A stretch of DNA of 36,290 nucleotides from Pseudomonadota bacterium (GTDB taxonomy: Bacteria; Pseudomonadota; Alphaproteobacteria; Rhizobiales; Beijerinckiaceae), in contig JAEWKL010000623.1 in assembly GCA_023386115.1 (NCBI GenBank), positions 1 to 36,290 of the forward strand. The letters run 5' to 3'. Positions 7,850-16,636 of this stretch are shown piece by piece. The first letter of the stretch is position 1. Each line of letters starts with the position of its first letter. A program made the translations under genes and the position numbers. Under the pieces are notes generated by a model. It ran no database searches. It saw nothing but the letters and a program-made list of their open reading frames with translations, and was not told the origin of the DNA.

Positions 7850-8059
7850 TTAATTATCAAGAACAGCACGCCCGCGCTGTGTAATTTGCCACTCCATTTC
7901 ATTTGTGTGCTGATTTGTTGATTGATTAACATAGCCTAACATGTAGAGCTGTAATATGGCCAGGCGCTCCTCATCGCTCTCAAGTCCAGTCAATATTACC
8001 CGATTGTAACGCAGCTTTGAAAGAATGGAATTTTGCAGACGTGTTAAAATCTGTGACAT
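7850..8059 (-). CDS. AT-rich small protein, possible winged helix
   Basis: A 69-residue frame starting at ATG 8059 (MSQILTRLQNSILSKL); TTG 8065 is an alternative. The C-terminal half, RLAILQLYMLGYVNQ then EWQITQRGRAVLDN, has the look of a winged helix: a helix, a short turn, then a beta-hairpin ending in RGRAVL. The ribosome site is weak. Codons are AT-rich, unlike the rest of the window, pointing to recent transfer. A strong hairpin at 8077-8108 lies just upstream of its start. Function unknown; a small DNA-binding protein is one possibility. Confidence 0.45.
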   Translation of the reverse strand: MSQILTRLQNSILSKLRYNRVILTGLESDEERLAILQLYMLGYVNQSTNQHTNEMEWQITQRGRAVLDN

Positions 8060-8076
8060 TTTCAAAGTTAATCAGC

Positions 8077-8108
8077 GATCAGAGTGACGAAAAATCGCCA
8101 CTCTGATC
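8077..8108. terminator. 32-nt hairpin between TonB receptor gene and small AT-rich gene
   Basis: GATCAGAGTGACGA (8077-8090) and TCGCCACTCTGATC (8095-8108) pair at 13 of 14 positions around a four-base AAAA loop. It lies 33 bases past the stop of the minus-strand receptor gene and 18 bases upstream of the minus-strand small gene. It may end receptor transcription, although no T-run follows, or act as an operator or attenuator for the small gene. Confidence 0.5.
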
Positions 8109-8140
8109 CAGAGGGGTGCAAGCGATAGATAGCTAGTGCT

Positions 8141-10411
8141 CTACCACTTATAGCTGACGCTCGCGACGACCCGGCGAGCATCGCCGTAGAAGCAGGACAC
8201 GGCCGACTGGCAGGACGACACGAAGCGCCGGTCGGCGAGGTTCGTGGCGTTCAACGCGATGCGCCAGTTATCGAAGTTGTAGTGCACCTGCGCGTCGAAC
8301 AGCACGTAGTCAGAAACCTTCAGCGTATTGGGCACGTCCGCGAAAGAACGTCCGACGTACCGCACGCCGCCGCCGAACCCGAAGCCGCGCCACTCGCCGA
8401 CAGGGATCGTGTAGTCGAAGAAGGCCGAGGCGAAGGTCTCGGGAATGTTGACCGGCGTGCGCCCAACCCGAGCCGGATCCGCGTCCTTCGTGGTGACGAG
8501 ATCGTAGGTCGTGAAGGCCGCAACCGCGTTGAGCCCCTCTGCGAGAGTGACGTTGAGCTGCGCCTCGAAGCCGGTGGAGCGCTGCGCGCCGGATTGGAGG
8601 TTGAAGAAGGGGTTGATCGGATCCGGCACCAGCACGCCCTGGCGGTTGATCTCGAAGCCGGCGAGCGTCAGGAAGTAGCCCTGGCCTGGCGGCTCGAACT
8701 TCACGCCGCCTTCGATCTGGTCGCCGGTCTCGGGCCGGAAGCCCGCACCGCTGAAGGCAGTGCCGATCTGCGGCTGGAACGAGGTCGAGTAGCTGACATA
8801 GGGCGCGAGCCCGAAGTCGAAGTTGTAGATCAGCGCCGTCCGGTAGGTCAGCGCGTTGTCGCTGCGGCCGCCGCTAGCCGACGGCGTGAGCCGGTTACCG
8901 ATGCGGTTGTCGGCGAAGTCTTGGCGCAGGCCGAGCACCAGGCTCAGCTGGTCGGTGAGCTTGATCTGATCCTGGGCGTATAGGCCGAGCTGCTCGAAGC
9001 TGTTCGCGTTGATGAGGTAGGGCGTCGGCGCGGCGACACGCTGACCATAGACCGGGAACAGGATGCTGAGATCCGGGCCCGGGAAGGTCGAAGCCTGGTT
9101 GTCGTGCAGGTTGTAGTTCTTATAGTCGAGACCGAGCAGCAGGTCGTGGCGGAAGAAGCCATCGAAGAAGCGTGCCTCGGCTTGGTTGTCGACTTGGAAC
9201 AGGCTCGCCCGTGCGCTGTCCCGGAACTGGTAGCGGGCCAGCCGCGTCTCGGCAGCGTCACTATAGCCGAGCTGTCCGATATAGGAGTTCTGGAAGCTCT
9301 CGACGTAGGAGTAGCGAAGGTTCTGCCGGAAGGTCCAGGTCTCGTTGAAGGCGTGCTCGAACTCGTAGCCGATATAGGCCTGCTCGCGCCGGAAGGTATT
9401 GAGGCCGACGTCGCCGACATTCAGCGAGCGCGGGATGCGCAGGCCTGACAGGTTCGGCCGCACCGTTCCCGAATAGGGCAAGAAGTTCGCCGTCACCGCG
9501 GCGTTGTCGTACTGGAAGCTCGACAAGACGGTGAGCTTCGTCGCCCCGTCCGGCTTGTAGGTGAAGGCTGGTGCGATATAGCCGCGATCCTCCGGAGCGC
9601 CCTCGACCTGGTTGCCGCCAACGCGCCCGCTGCCGGTCAAGCGATAGAACCAGTGCCCGTCAGGATCCGCTGGGCCGCCGAGGTCGAACGCGGCGTAGCC
9701 GAACCCGCCCTGCCCGAAGGCGCCGCCGCCGAACTCGATGTAGCGCAACGGCTCAAGCGTAGGCCGCTTGGTGACCTGGTTGATCAGGCCGCCAGGGGTG
9801 CCGGCGCCGAAGAGCACCGCAGCGGGACCGCGCAGCACTTCGATGCGCTCCAGACCGAAGGTGTCGGTGCGGAAGTAGGCGAAGCCGTAGTTCAGGAGCT
9901 GCAGGCCGTCGCGGTAGAGACCGTAATCGCTCGCCACGAAGCCGCGCAGGGTGAAGTAATCGAGGCGGGAGTCCGCGCCGAAAGTGCCCGAGTAGAGGCC
10001 GGCCGCATATTGCGTGGCCTGGGTCAGAGTCTGGGCTTTTTGAACATCGATCTGCTCGCGGCCGACCACGGTGATCGATTGCGGTGTCTCAATCAGCGGG
10101 GTGTTGGTCTTCGTTGCGGTGGCCGATCGCGTCGCCACGAAGCCGTTCACCGGCCCGGTCGGGCTCTCAACGGCACGAACAGGTGTGCCAGCTGGAACGG
10201 GCGAGACACCACTGTTTCCTTGCCCAGAGACGCTGATCTGCTCGAGCTGGATAGTGGCTTCGGCCGGCGGATTGGACGTTCCACGCCGGGGCGATGTCGC
10301 CTCCTGAGCAGTGGCGGCCACAGCAAGGCTAAGGAGCGACACGCCTGTGAGCGCGACGCGCAAGGTGGCGCTTCGCCGGGGGCCTACACCCTGAGACTTG
10401 CCGATTGTCAT
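8141..10411 (-). CDS. TonB-dependent siderophore receptor
   Basis: An outer-membrane ferric-siderophore receptor of about 756 residues. It starts with a long signal peptide ending near AVAATAQ, followed by a TonB-box-like segment (TIQLEQISVSG), a plug domain (TNTPLIETPQSITVVGREQI; RGFVASDYGLYRDGL; VLRGPAAVLFGAGTPGGLINQVTK) and a 22-strand-type barrel ending in VVASVSYKW with a terminal aromatic residue. The plug is typical of hydroxamate or catecholate receptors of the FhuA/FpvA group. ATG 10411 with GGGG upstream fits better than ATG 10429. A Cys pair in SSCQSAVSCFYG near the C-terminus is shared in position with the receptor at 13205. Iron control is expected, but no clear Fur or Irr site was seen. 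Confidence 0.93.
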   Translation of the reverse strand: MTIGKSQGVGPRRSATLRVALTGVSLLSLAVAATAQEATSPRRGTSNPPAEATIQLEQISVSGQGNSGVSPVPAGTPVRAVESPTGPVNGFVATRSATATKTNTPLIETPQSITVVGREQIDVQKAQTLTQATQYAAGLYSGTFGADSRLDYFTLRGFVASDYGLYRDGLQLLNYGFAYFRTDTFGLERIEVLRGPAAVLFGAGTPGGLINQVTKRPTLEPLRYIEFGGGAFGQGGFGYAAFDLGGPADPDGHWFYRLTGSGRVGGNQVEGAPEDRGYIAPAFTYKPDGATKLTVLSSFQYDNAAVTANFLPYSGTVRPNLSGLRIPRSLNVGDVGLNTFRREQAYIGYEFEHAFNETWTFRQNLRYSYVESFQNSYIGQLGYSDAAETRLARYQFRDSARASLFQVDNQAEARFFDGFFRHDLLLGLDYKNYNLHDNQASTFPGPDLSILFPVYGQRVAAPTPYLINANSFEQLGLYAQDQIKLTDQLSLVLGLRQDFADNRIGNRLTPSASGGRSDNALTYRTALIYNFDFGLAPYVSYSTSFQPQIGTAFSGAGFRPETGDQIEGGVKFEPPGQGYFLTLAGFEINRQGVLVPDPINPFFNLQSGAQRSTGFEAQLNVTLAEGLNAVAAFTTYDLVTTKDADPARVGRTPVNIPETFASAFFDYTIPVGEWRGFGFGGGVRYVGRSFADVPNTLKVSDYVLFDAQVHYNFDNWRIALNATNLADRRFVSSCQSAVSCFYGDARRVVASVSYKW

Positions 10412-10766
10412 CTTACACCCCGCATGCACGCAAGCACTGACAAGCCGGAGGCGTCAGTTTGGAATTGTAATAAAGTGTTGATATTGCGCTGTTTTTTGAT
10501 GCCTAGACCGCCATCGTTTGGGGAGCAAGGCTGCTTGGCAGTGATCCTGCGCATGTGACGATTGTGCAACGCAGGGGCTGCGGTTGGGCTTGTACCTTCG
10601 TCAGGCCGGGCCGAGACCGAGGCCGTCGCGCGGCGGCTCTCGGAGCCGGGGTGACCTCCTTCCGGAGCGAGGCGCGGGTGCTGATCCGAGAATGTCGAGA
10701 GACGTTGACGAACTGACGAGAGCCGCGGCTCCGCCAACCCGAGCGTGCCCGACCAGGGAGGAAACG
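10412..10766. other. Intergenic region upstream of the TonB receptor
   Basis: This region between divergent genes holds the receptor promoter. The stretch 10455-10500 is AT-rich and contains TTTGGAATTGTAATAAA, which only loosely resembles an Irr-type control element. Two GC palindromes follow: CGGCTC and GAGCCG (10634-10648) around a 3-base loop, and the 12-bp palindrome GAGCCGCGGCTC (10720-10731). No gene is supported. Confidence 0.35.
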
Positions 10767-10967
10767 ATGTCGCCGGACGATGCCTCTGCCCGCCTCGACG
10801 CCCTCGAGCTGGCATTCTTCGCGCTGATCAAGCAGCTGGAGGCAGGTGGCCTCGACCGAGCAGCACTCAAGGCGCGGCTACGTGCTCTGGCGGTCTCGAC
10901 GACGGAGGCCACTGGCGATGCTCAGGTGGCCAAGGCGCTGGCACACTTGGAGCGGCGCATCCCGTGA
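10767..10967 (+). CDS. Small hypothetical protein, 66 aa
   Basis: The ATG at 10767 follows a strong ribosome site, GGGAGGAAACG. The product (MSPDDASARLDALELAFFAL) is soluble and highly helical: two amphipathic helices, about residues 6-28 and 32-48, with many Leu, Ala and Arg, and a third short one at the end. It resembles small alphaproteobacterial proteins of unknown function. No partner is obvious; the next gene downstream is an exported protein on the same strand. Confidence 0.55.
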   Translation: MSPDDASARLDALELAFFALIKQLEAGGLDRAALKARLRALAVSTTEATGDAQVAKALAHLERRIP

Positions 10968-11091
10968 GAGGGGTGTGAGAGGGGCGGCTGCCGTTGCCGA
11001 ATGCGCGCAGCCTCTCCTATTGCCGAGTTGCGCCAAGGAACGGTGCATCCTGAGCCTCGGTTGATCCAGACAACAAGATTAGGAGGAACTC

Positions 11092-11376
11092 ATGAGGATG
11101 AGCGTGGTACTGGCCGGCGCGAGCGCCGCCCTGCTGCTCACGGTGGGAGCTGCGACCGCAGGTCCGTGCGACACCGGCTCTAGGGATCCGCACCGCACGA
11201 CGTCCAACGCCAACCCGCCGCCGCCGGCCAGCAAGGTGACTCCGGGCACGACCGGGGAGACGACGGCTTCGGTGGGCGGGACGCAGACGGGGAGCAGCAA
11301 GACGGCGATGCCGGGGGATACCTCGAAGATGTCGAGCCAGGACCTAGCATCGGCGCAGCGGCCGAACGACTGCTAA
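11092..11376 (+). CDS. Small secreted Pro/Thr/Ser-rich protein
   Basis: A 94-residue protein with an excellent ribosome site (AGGAGGAACTC) before the ATG. Residues 1-23 are a signal peptide (MRMSVVLAGASAALLLTVGA, cleavage after ATA). The mature part is low-complexity and unfolded-looking, rich in Pro, Thr, Gly and Ser (NPPPPASKVTPGTTGETTASVGG), with one Cys near each end, CDTG and the last residue. Such proteins are common in Methylobacterium-like genomes and uncharacterised. No function is proposed. Confidence 0.65.
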   Translation: MRMSVVLAGASAALLLTVGAATAGPCDTGSRDPHRTTSNANPPPPASKVTPGTTGETTASVGGTQTGSSKTAMPGDTSKMSSQDLASAQRPNDC

Positions 11377-11936
11377 GCACAGCGCCGACCAGTGGCGTGG
11401 CGGCTACTCTGCGGCTGCCCGCCTCCCTCGCAGCCTGATGCGTGCCCCGCAGGGCCCCTTGTTGCTCCCCTGGTTCAAGCAACGCATGCCGAACCCTCGA
11501 GAGTGCCCGACTGTTTTCCTAACACGCAATCCCGACAGATTTAAGTGACTGGAAATCAAAACTGGGGGCCAAGCGCATAAGGGAGGCGTATGGAACCGGC
11601 GAGACTGACACGGCACGAACAGCCGTAATTGACTCGGCTCGGACGTTCAGGGCCTTGGCCGCAACTCAGGCGACCACCGCGGTAGGGTTTGCCGGTTCAG
11701 TCTGGGGACGAAGTCGGGGCAGGTCTGTAGAATGTAGTGGTGATGCTGCATATCGGCCGGGCATTGATGCTATCACCAGCGGGGAAGGCTGCGACGGTCG
11801 CAATCTTATGAGGGCCGTGGTGGATCGGCTTCGGACTACCGAAATTGCAGATGAGGTCGCGCAGCATACCCTTCACCTCGTCGACTCTCTACGGAGGCGC
11901 CGGCGGCATACCCGCCTCACGCCTCACGTTGCCGAA
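11377..11936. other. Gene-free stretch between convergent genes
   Basis: Nothing here supports a gene. It contains copy A of a dispersed repeat (11573-11626). The long plus-strand frame covering 11655-12605 runs antisense to the esterase gene and is Arg/His-rich, a typical shadow of GC-rich coding sequence. The part 11730-11936 reads like decayed coding DNA with short open pieces in more than one frame, none of which I recognise. Confidence 0.4.
11573..11626 (+). repeat. Dispersed repeat, copy A
   Basis: A 54-bp segment starting GCGCATAAGGGAGGCGT and ending ACGAACAGCCGT matches 16637-16690 at 46 of 54 positions with no gap. A third, inverted and weaker copy is at 16520-16553. All copies are intergenic, as expected for a REP-like repeat or a relic of one element. 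Confidence 0.6.
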
Positions 11937-12899
11937 TTACTTCGGATTGCTGGTTTGACAGCTCTCAGAGCTCAACGGGAAGGCGAACGCCACCGCCTCG
12001 TTGAGCGCTTCCGGCAACACGCTCATGTGGGTCCGACCAGGGATCAGCCAGAACCTGGTCGTCACGCCAGGATGCCGGCCGAGCCGCTCCGCCATGGCGC
12101 GTGCCCGTTCGGCCGTGCCGGCTTCCCGCAGACGGGCGAGGCGCTGCTCGCGATCGGGCAGAGCCTTCTGGAACGGTGCAAGCTCCGCTTCGTAGGCCCC
12201 GGCCATCAGCAGCACGCGGGCGCAAGTGGGCGGCCTCGCTTCGAAAGCGTCAATGCTGCTCAGCAGGGCCGCGTCCTCCCAATAAATACTCGGGCTGACG
12301 GCGATCCAATGGGAGAACGCCTCCGACGCGTGAGCGAGCGCGTAGAGGACGAACAAGCCGCCGAAGGAATGCCCGAACAGAGCCTGCCGGGACCGGTCGA
12401 CGGGGCAGCGCCGCTCGATCTCGGGTCCAAGCTCCTTCGTCACGAAATTGAGAAAGGCCGCGGCCCCACCGGTCCGCAGCGGCGGACCGCCCGGCTTATA
12501 AGCTGGGTAAGTCCGGCCCGGCGGCGGGGTGTAGTCCCACGAGCGGCCAACGGCGTCATAAGCGTCCTCTGTCGAAGACCCGATCGCGACGATGGCGAAG
12601 CGTGAGCCGATGCCGCTACCACCGGGATAGGTGGCCTGCACACGCTCGATGTCGATGGCTGTCCCGATCACCGCGTTGCCGTCAAGCAGGATGAGCACGG
12701 GCCATCCAGCAGCAGGGGCGTCACCGGGCGGAACGTAGAGCGTGATGCGTCGGGGCGCACGATCCTCGCCGCCCCCGAGATCGAAGCGGACCGCGCCGGG
12801 GAGCGTCGCGGGACCGTCCGCACAGGCCCGGGCGGAGGCGCCGAGCAGGAGGCTCATCGCGCCAGAGACCCCCAGGACGGCACGTCGTGAGAGGAGCAT
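11937..12899 (-). CDS. Exported alpha/beta hydrolase, Fes/IroE-type siderophore esterase
   Basis: A 320-residue putative esterase of the D family (PF00756 type). The start MLLSRRAVLGVSGAM carries a twin Arg before the hydrophobic stretch, so export by Tat or Sec to the periplasm is likely. The nucleophile is Ser178 in GHSFGG; the catalytic His is probably His291 in GRTHMS; the acid is not certain. SWDYTPP and WIAVSPSIYW are typical of IroE/BesA-like esterases, which hydrolyse ferric siderophore esters to release iron. The frame is open 34 codons upstream but ATG 12899 gives the signal peptide and has GGAGG before it. Lying between two siderophore receptors, it probably processes the ligand one of them imports. 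Confidence 0.85.
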   Translation of the reverse strand: MLLSRRAVLGVSGAMSLLLGASARACADGPATLPGAVRFDLGGGEDRAPRRITLYVPPGDAPAAGWPVLILLDGNAVIGTAIDIERVQATYPGGSGIGSRFAIVAIGSSTEDAYDAVGRSWDYTPPPGRTYPAYKPGGPPLRTGGAAAFLNFVTKELGPEIERRCPVDRSRQALFGHSFGGLFVLYALAHASEAFSHWIAVSPSIYWEDAALLSSIDAFEARPPTCARVLLMAGAYEAELAPFQKALPDREQRLARLREAGTAERARAMAERLGRHPGVTTRFWLIPGRTHMSVLPEALNEAVAFAFPLSSESCQTSNPK

Positions 12900-13204
12900 C
12901 ACTGCGCGGCGCCTCCGGCGGGGATGAGCACGACGAGGCGCGTCATGCGACGATGAAGGACGGAGCAGAGCTTTCTTATCGATTTGGAACGTTGCTGACA
13001 CGCTCGTGACAGTTGAGATGGTTCGTGGAGCGTCGCTATCGCTTCTCGTGACTTCGAGGTATTCCCCGTGAAATCAGTCGGATCGAATTTACACATCAGA
13101 TTATATCAATTCAAAACTGAGGATTTTCGGGCGGATTGGCTTGCCTTCCCTGCAAATAGCCTGCAAAGCCCTCCAAAGCCAAGCTTATAGCCCCTACGAG
13201 TCCC
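12900..13204. other. Divergent promoter region, esterase and TonB receptor
   Basis: A 305-base spacer without a gene. From about 13085 to 13125 it is AT-rich (TTATATCAATTCAAAAC), where a promoter for the receptor gene is likely. No convincing Fur, Irr or RirA site could be identified by eye. Confidence 0.35.
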
Positions 13205-15412
13205 ATGATCCTGTCCCGCCGCCGACTTGCCGGTCTTCTCCTCGCCACGACGGCGCTATCCGCGCCCGCATCGTCGCCCGCTTGGGCGCAGCAGGACACC
13301 ATCGAGCTGAGCGAGATATCGGTCGAAGGCACCCGGAATGGTGCCGGCCTCGGCGGTGTGGGCGCGAACGTTGCTGTCTCCCAGGAAAGTGCGGCCACGA
13401 GCGGCGGCGGCGGCGGTCCGAGCGGAGTTACCGGCTACACTGCCCGCGTGAGCCCCACAGCGACCAAGACCAACACGCCGCTGCTTGAGACGCCGCAATC
13501 GGTCACGGTGCTGACGCGCGAGCAACTCAACGACCGCAACGTCCAGACCCTCAACGAGGCCATCGGCTACGTAGCCGGCGTTTCCTCCAACGTCTTCGGC
13601 TTCGATCCCCGCTTTGACTCCTTCTATGTTCGCGGCTTCAGCCTCACCTACGACGGCATCTTCCGGGACGGTCTGCGCCAGATTGCGGCAGGCCTGACGG
13701 TGCCACGCATCGAGCCCTACGGCATCGAGGCGGCCACGATCCTGCGCGGGCCGGCCTCCGGACTCTACGGTCTCGGCTCGCCCGGCGGCATCCTCGACGT
13801 CACCACGAAGCGGCCGGTCTTCACGCCCTTTGGCGAGGTGCAGCTGCAGGTCGGCAACTTCGACCGCTACCAGGGCAACTTCGACATCGGCGGCCCGGTC
13901 GAAGGCACGGATGGCACGCTCGCCTACCGCATCACCGGCATCAAACGGCAGTCCGACACCTTCCTGCCCGGAGGCCCCGACGACCGCAACTACATCGCGC
14001 CGGCCTTCACCTGGAAGCCGTCTGCTGACACAACCTTCACCTTCTTGAGCGAGTATCAGGAGAACAAGCTTCCGGGCAGCACGACGTTCTTCAATCAGAA
14101 CTCCCGGCCGACCCGGCTGTACGCGAGCGATCCCGCCTTCAACGATTTCAAGCAGCAGCAGGGCCGGATCGGCTACGCCTTCGAACATCGCTTCGACGGG
14201 GATTTGTTCTTCCGGCAGAACTTCCGCTTCTACGATGTCAACACCGACTACCGCTACACCTCGATCACCGGGATCAATCCCGACGGCGTGACCGCGAGCC
14301 GATCAACCGGCTTCTCCCGCCAGCATCTCACCCAGTTCACCCTCGACAATCAGATCGAGGCGCACATCGCTACGGGTCCTGTCCAGCATACATTGCTGGC
14401 CGGTCTCGATTATGCACATTACGACTTCAACTACCGCTTCGGCTTCGGAACGGCACCTGATCTCAATCTCATCACCCGCAACTACGGCACGCAGCCGATC
14501 ATCGCCGCTCCGCTTGGGCCCCGCACCGCCCAGAGTCAGGATCAGGTGGGCTTGTACCTGCAGGAACAGGCCAAGTTCGACCGCTTCGTGCTCACTTTGA
14601 CCGGACGCTCCGACTGGGTGTTCCAGAACACGGTCGGCACCACCGGCACCGCGACACAGCAGAACGATCAAGCCTTCACCGGGCGCGTTGGCCTGAACTA
14701 CCTCCTGGCACCCGGCTTGGTCCCCTACGCCAGCTATGCCACGACCTTCGCGCCGCAGCCGGGCACCGATGCCTCCGGGCGTGCCTTCAGGCCGGCGACG
14801 GGTGATCAGATCGAGGCAGGCATCAAGTACCTGATCCCAGGTACGAATATCCAGGCGGGGATCGCCGGCTTCAACATCGTGCAGAGCAGCGTGCTTCGTA
14901 CGGACCCGAATAATCTCGCCTTCCAGATCGCGACCGGCTCAATCCAGTCACGCGGCTTCGAGATGGAAGCTATCGCCAACTTCGCCCCCGGCACCAACCT
15001 GACGCTGGCCTACACTCATCTCGACCTGCGCTTTCTTAGCCAGAACTCGTTGGCAGGTCAGGTTCTGGACGGCAACGTCCCCTCCGGCCTTCCGGGCGAT
15101 ACCTTCACCGGCTTCCTCACCTACCTGTTCCCACCGAGTTCCGCCCTGAGCGGTCTGACCCTTGGCGGCGGTATTCGCTTCAATGCCAACAGCTATGCCA
15201 ACGACGAGAACACGATCCGCAATCCGACCGTGACCTTATTCGATGCGCTGCTCGCCTACGATTTTGCAGCAATCGACCCGAAGTACAAGGGCTTCCGCGC
15301 TCAGGTGAACGCCAACAACATCTTCGACCGTGACTATTACACCTGCCAGGCGGGCTTCTGCTACCGTGGCGCCCCCACGACGGTCATCGGCAGCCTGATC
15401 TATCGCTGGTGA
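13205..15412 (+). CDS. TonB-dependent siderophore receptor
   Basis: A 735-residue outer-membrane receptor. It has a signal peptide (residues 1-29, ending SPAWAQ), a TonB box (DTIELSEISVEG), a plug (TNTPLLETPQSVTVLTREQL; VRGFSLTYDGIFRDGL; ILRGPASGLYGLGSPGGILDVTTK) and a beta-barrel ending VIGSLIYRW. The plug and the CQAGFCYRG segment near the C-terminus parallel the receptor at 8141-10411, so the two are diverged homologues. The ribosome site is weak. It is divergent from the esterase, which suggests co-regulation and a shared ester-type siderophore. No ABC permease or siderophore synthetase is nearby. Confidence 0.93.
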   Translation: MILSRRRLAGLLLATTALSAPASSPAWAQQDTIELSEISVEGTRNGAGLGGVGANVAVSQESAATSGGGGGPSGVTGYTARVSPTATKTNTPLLETPQSVTVLTREQLNDRNVQTLNEAIGYVAGVSSNVFGFDPRFDSFYVRGFSLTYDGIFRDGLRQIAAGLTVPRIEPYGIEAATILRGPASGLYGLGSPGGILDVTTKRPVFTPFGEVQLQVGNFDRYQGNFDIGGPVEGTDGTLAYRITGIKRQSDTFLPGGPDDRNYIAPAFTWKPSADTTFTFLSEYQENKLPGSTTFFNQNSRPTRLYASDPAFNDFKQQQGRIGYAFEHRFDGDLFFRQNFRFYDVNTDYRYTSITGINPDGVTASRSTGFSRQHLTQFTLDNQIEAHIATGPVQHTLLAGLDYAHYDFNYRFGFGTAPDLNLITRNYGTQPIIAAPLGPRTAQSQDQVGLYLQEQAKFDRFVLTLTGRSDWVFQNTVGTTGTATQQNDQAFTGRVGLNYLLAPGLVPYASYATTFAPQPGTDASGRAFRPATGDQIEAGIKYLIPGTNIQAGIAGFNIVQSSVLRTDPNNLAFQIATGSIQSRGFEMEAIANFAPGTNLTLAYTHLDLRFLSQNSLAGQVLDGNVPSGLPGDTFTGFLTYLFPPSSALSGLTLGGGIRFNANSYANDENTIRNPTVTLFDALLAYDFAAIDPKYKGFRAQVNANNIFDRDYYTCQAGFCYRGAPTTVIGSLIYRW

Positions 15413-15729
15413 TGACGGACCAGCGAAGGCTCTTTCTATCGCCCCTCAACCTGGGATCGCGAGCGGTTCGGTACACCGCAGGAACCCGAGAAAATCTAGG
15501 CGTGTCTTAAACTCGGACCCGGGATGCAGAAGGAGCTCTCCGTCCCACCTTTCACGCTTTATCCGCGACCGGAAGGCTGAAGCTGGAGGCGAGCAGCTGG
15601 TTCTGCTCTCCCACGGTCATGCCCTCGCGAACCCCAAGCCCTTGTTCAGCCACACCGTTGCTCTGGAGCAATGCTCGTCGAGACACTTCTCGGCAGACTT
15701 CGCCAAGCTGAGGAAACCGGAGCTGAACG
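15413..15729. other. Gene-poor stretch downstream of TonB receptor
   Basis: No gene is firmly supported. A minus-strand frame of 61 codons (TTG at 15737 to 15552) has a protein-like composition but no proper start or ribosome site, so it is not called. Confidence 0.35.
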
Positions 15730-15945
15730 ATGCGCAACTACCTCGTCACCTTCTCTAAAGCCGTCCTCGATGGCGCCGGCCACGACCGCCGCGTTGTGCA
15801 ACGGCAGGTCGTGATCCGATCGCGCTCGGAGCTGAGCGCCGCCTGGGAGGCGAAGGCTCTGTTCTGCAGCGCCGCAGGTATCGTCGACTGGCGGATGCGC
15901 GCCGACATCTACGAGGTGGCTGACACCGCCGATGTTGCTGCCTGA
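15730..15945 (+). CDS. Small hypothetical protein, 71 aa
   Basis: ATG 15730 follows CCGGAG at about 8 bases. The product begins MRNYLVTFSKAVLDGAGHDRRVVQRQ, then has an alternating pattern suggesting beta-strands, a helix around SRSELSAAWEAKALFCSAAG, and ends in an acidic strand (DWRMRADIYEVAD). The layout suggests a small alpha/beta fold. It looks like a real gene by composition and ribosome site, but I cannot name a family or role. Confidence 0.55.
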   Translation: MRNYLVTFSKAVLDGAGHDRRVVQRQVVIRSRSELSAAWEAKALFCSAAGIVDWRMRADIYEVADTADVAA

Positions 15946-16135
15946 GTGGTGATCCGGACAGAAGCAGCAATTCCACGCGGCACGTCCGCGGATCAATGGC
16001 TGGAGCGGGCGACTGATCACCGATCCGCGTCGCGCGATGCAGGCATGTGCGCGAGGCAGCTCCTCCGCTGGCCTGCCGACGCTGGAACTTGGCCGCGCGC
16101 CGAGCAAGCTGCTGCGGCCGGCACGTCTCCGCCGC

Positions 16136-16324
16136 TCAACTGTGAGACGCGATGCCGCGAAGTGCCTCCGGCAGCCTGCGCGTGCGCCGCACGCGCAGCG
16201 AGGCACGCACGAAGACGGAGTAGTTCTCGGCCTCCTCCAGGCTGAGGCCGCTGACGATGGGATCGTCGCCCTGGATGACCGAGTGGGTGCCATCGCCTGC
16301 GAGCTTCACGGTGATCTTCGCCAT
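16136..16324 (-). CDS. Small hypothetical protein, 62 aa
   Basis: ATG 16324 is preceded by a near-perfect ribosome site, GGAGGAAGTATC. The product begins MAKITVKLAGDGTHSVIQGDD, reads as two beta-strands followed by a helix (SLEEAENYSVFVRASLRVRR), and ends in a basic tail. The strong start and balanced composition favour a real gene. It has no recognisable family. Confidence 0.55.
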   Translation of the reverse strand: MAKITVKLAGDGTHSVIQGDDPIVSGLSLEEAENYSVFVRASLRVRRTRRLPEALRGIASHS

Positions 16325-16519
16325 GATACTTCCTCCGCGCTGGAGCCGCCTTCGTGGGCAACGGAGGTCGGCGCCTCAGCTGCCCAACGACACACGCTTG
16401 GCTCGGTTCGATAGCGGATGGTGGGGCGAGGGCACGTATCTCAGCGCTTCTGCCACGACTGGGGAGGCGGACAAGAAGCGGCCGCTCCATAACGCCTTGA
16501 AGGCGGCCGTGCTCCCTGG

Positions 16520-16553
16520 GACAGCTTCTCACGTTTCAGATGCCTCCCTTATG
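16520..16553 (-). repeat. Dispersed repeat, inverted copy C
   Basis: Read on the minus strand from 16553, this begins CATAAGGGAGGC, identical over 12 bases to the same part of copies A and B, and stays alignable without gaps for 34 bases at 25 of 34 positions against copy B. It faces copy B about 86 bases away, giving an inverted pair. Confidence 0.5.
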
Positions 16554-16636
16554 GGAGCCGCGGGCGCCACCATCCACCGCGCAACTAATTGCCCGCCTCC
16601 AGCAGGAAGCTTCCCATTCGGATAGCCCGGCGCCGC

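Noticed and set aside
10455..10475. Irr or Fur box ahead of the first TonB receptor
   Set aside because: The match to known consensus sites is too loose to call.
11590..11620. GGAAC in the dispersed repeat as an EcfG-type -35 element
   Set aside because: No CGTT -10 motif occurs at the 16-17 base spacing in either copy.
11655..12605. Plus-strand frame of 316 codons opposite the esterase
   Set aside because: Arg, His and Pro-rich composition and the antisense position mark it as a shadow of the esterase gene.
15552..15737. Minus-strand 61-codon frame
   Set aside because: Protein-like in places, but the start is TTG without a ribosome site and no family is recognisable.
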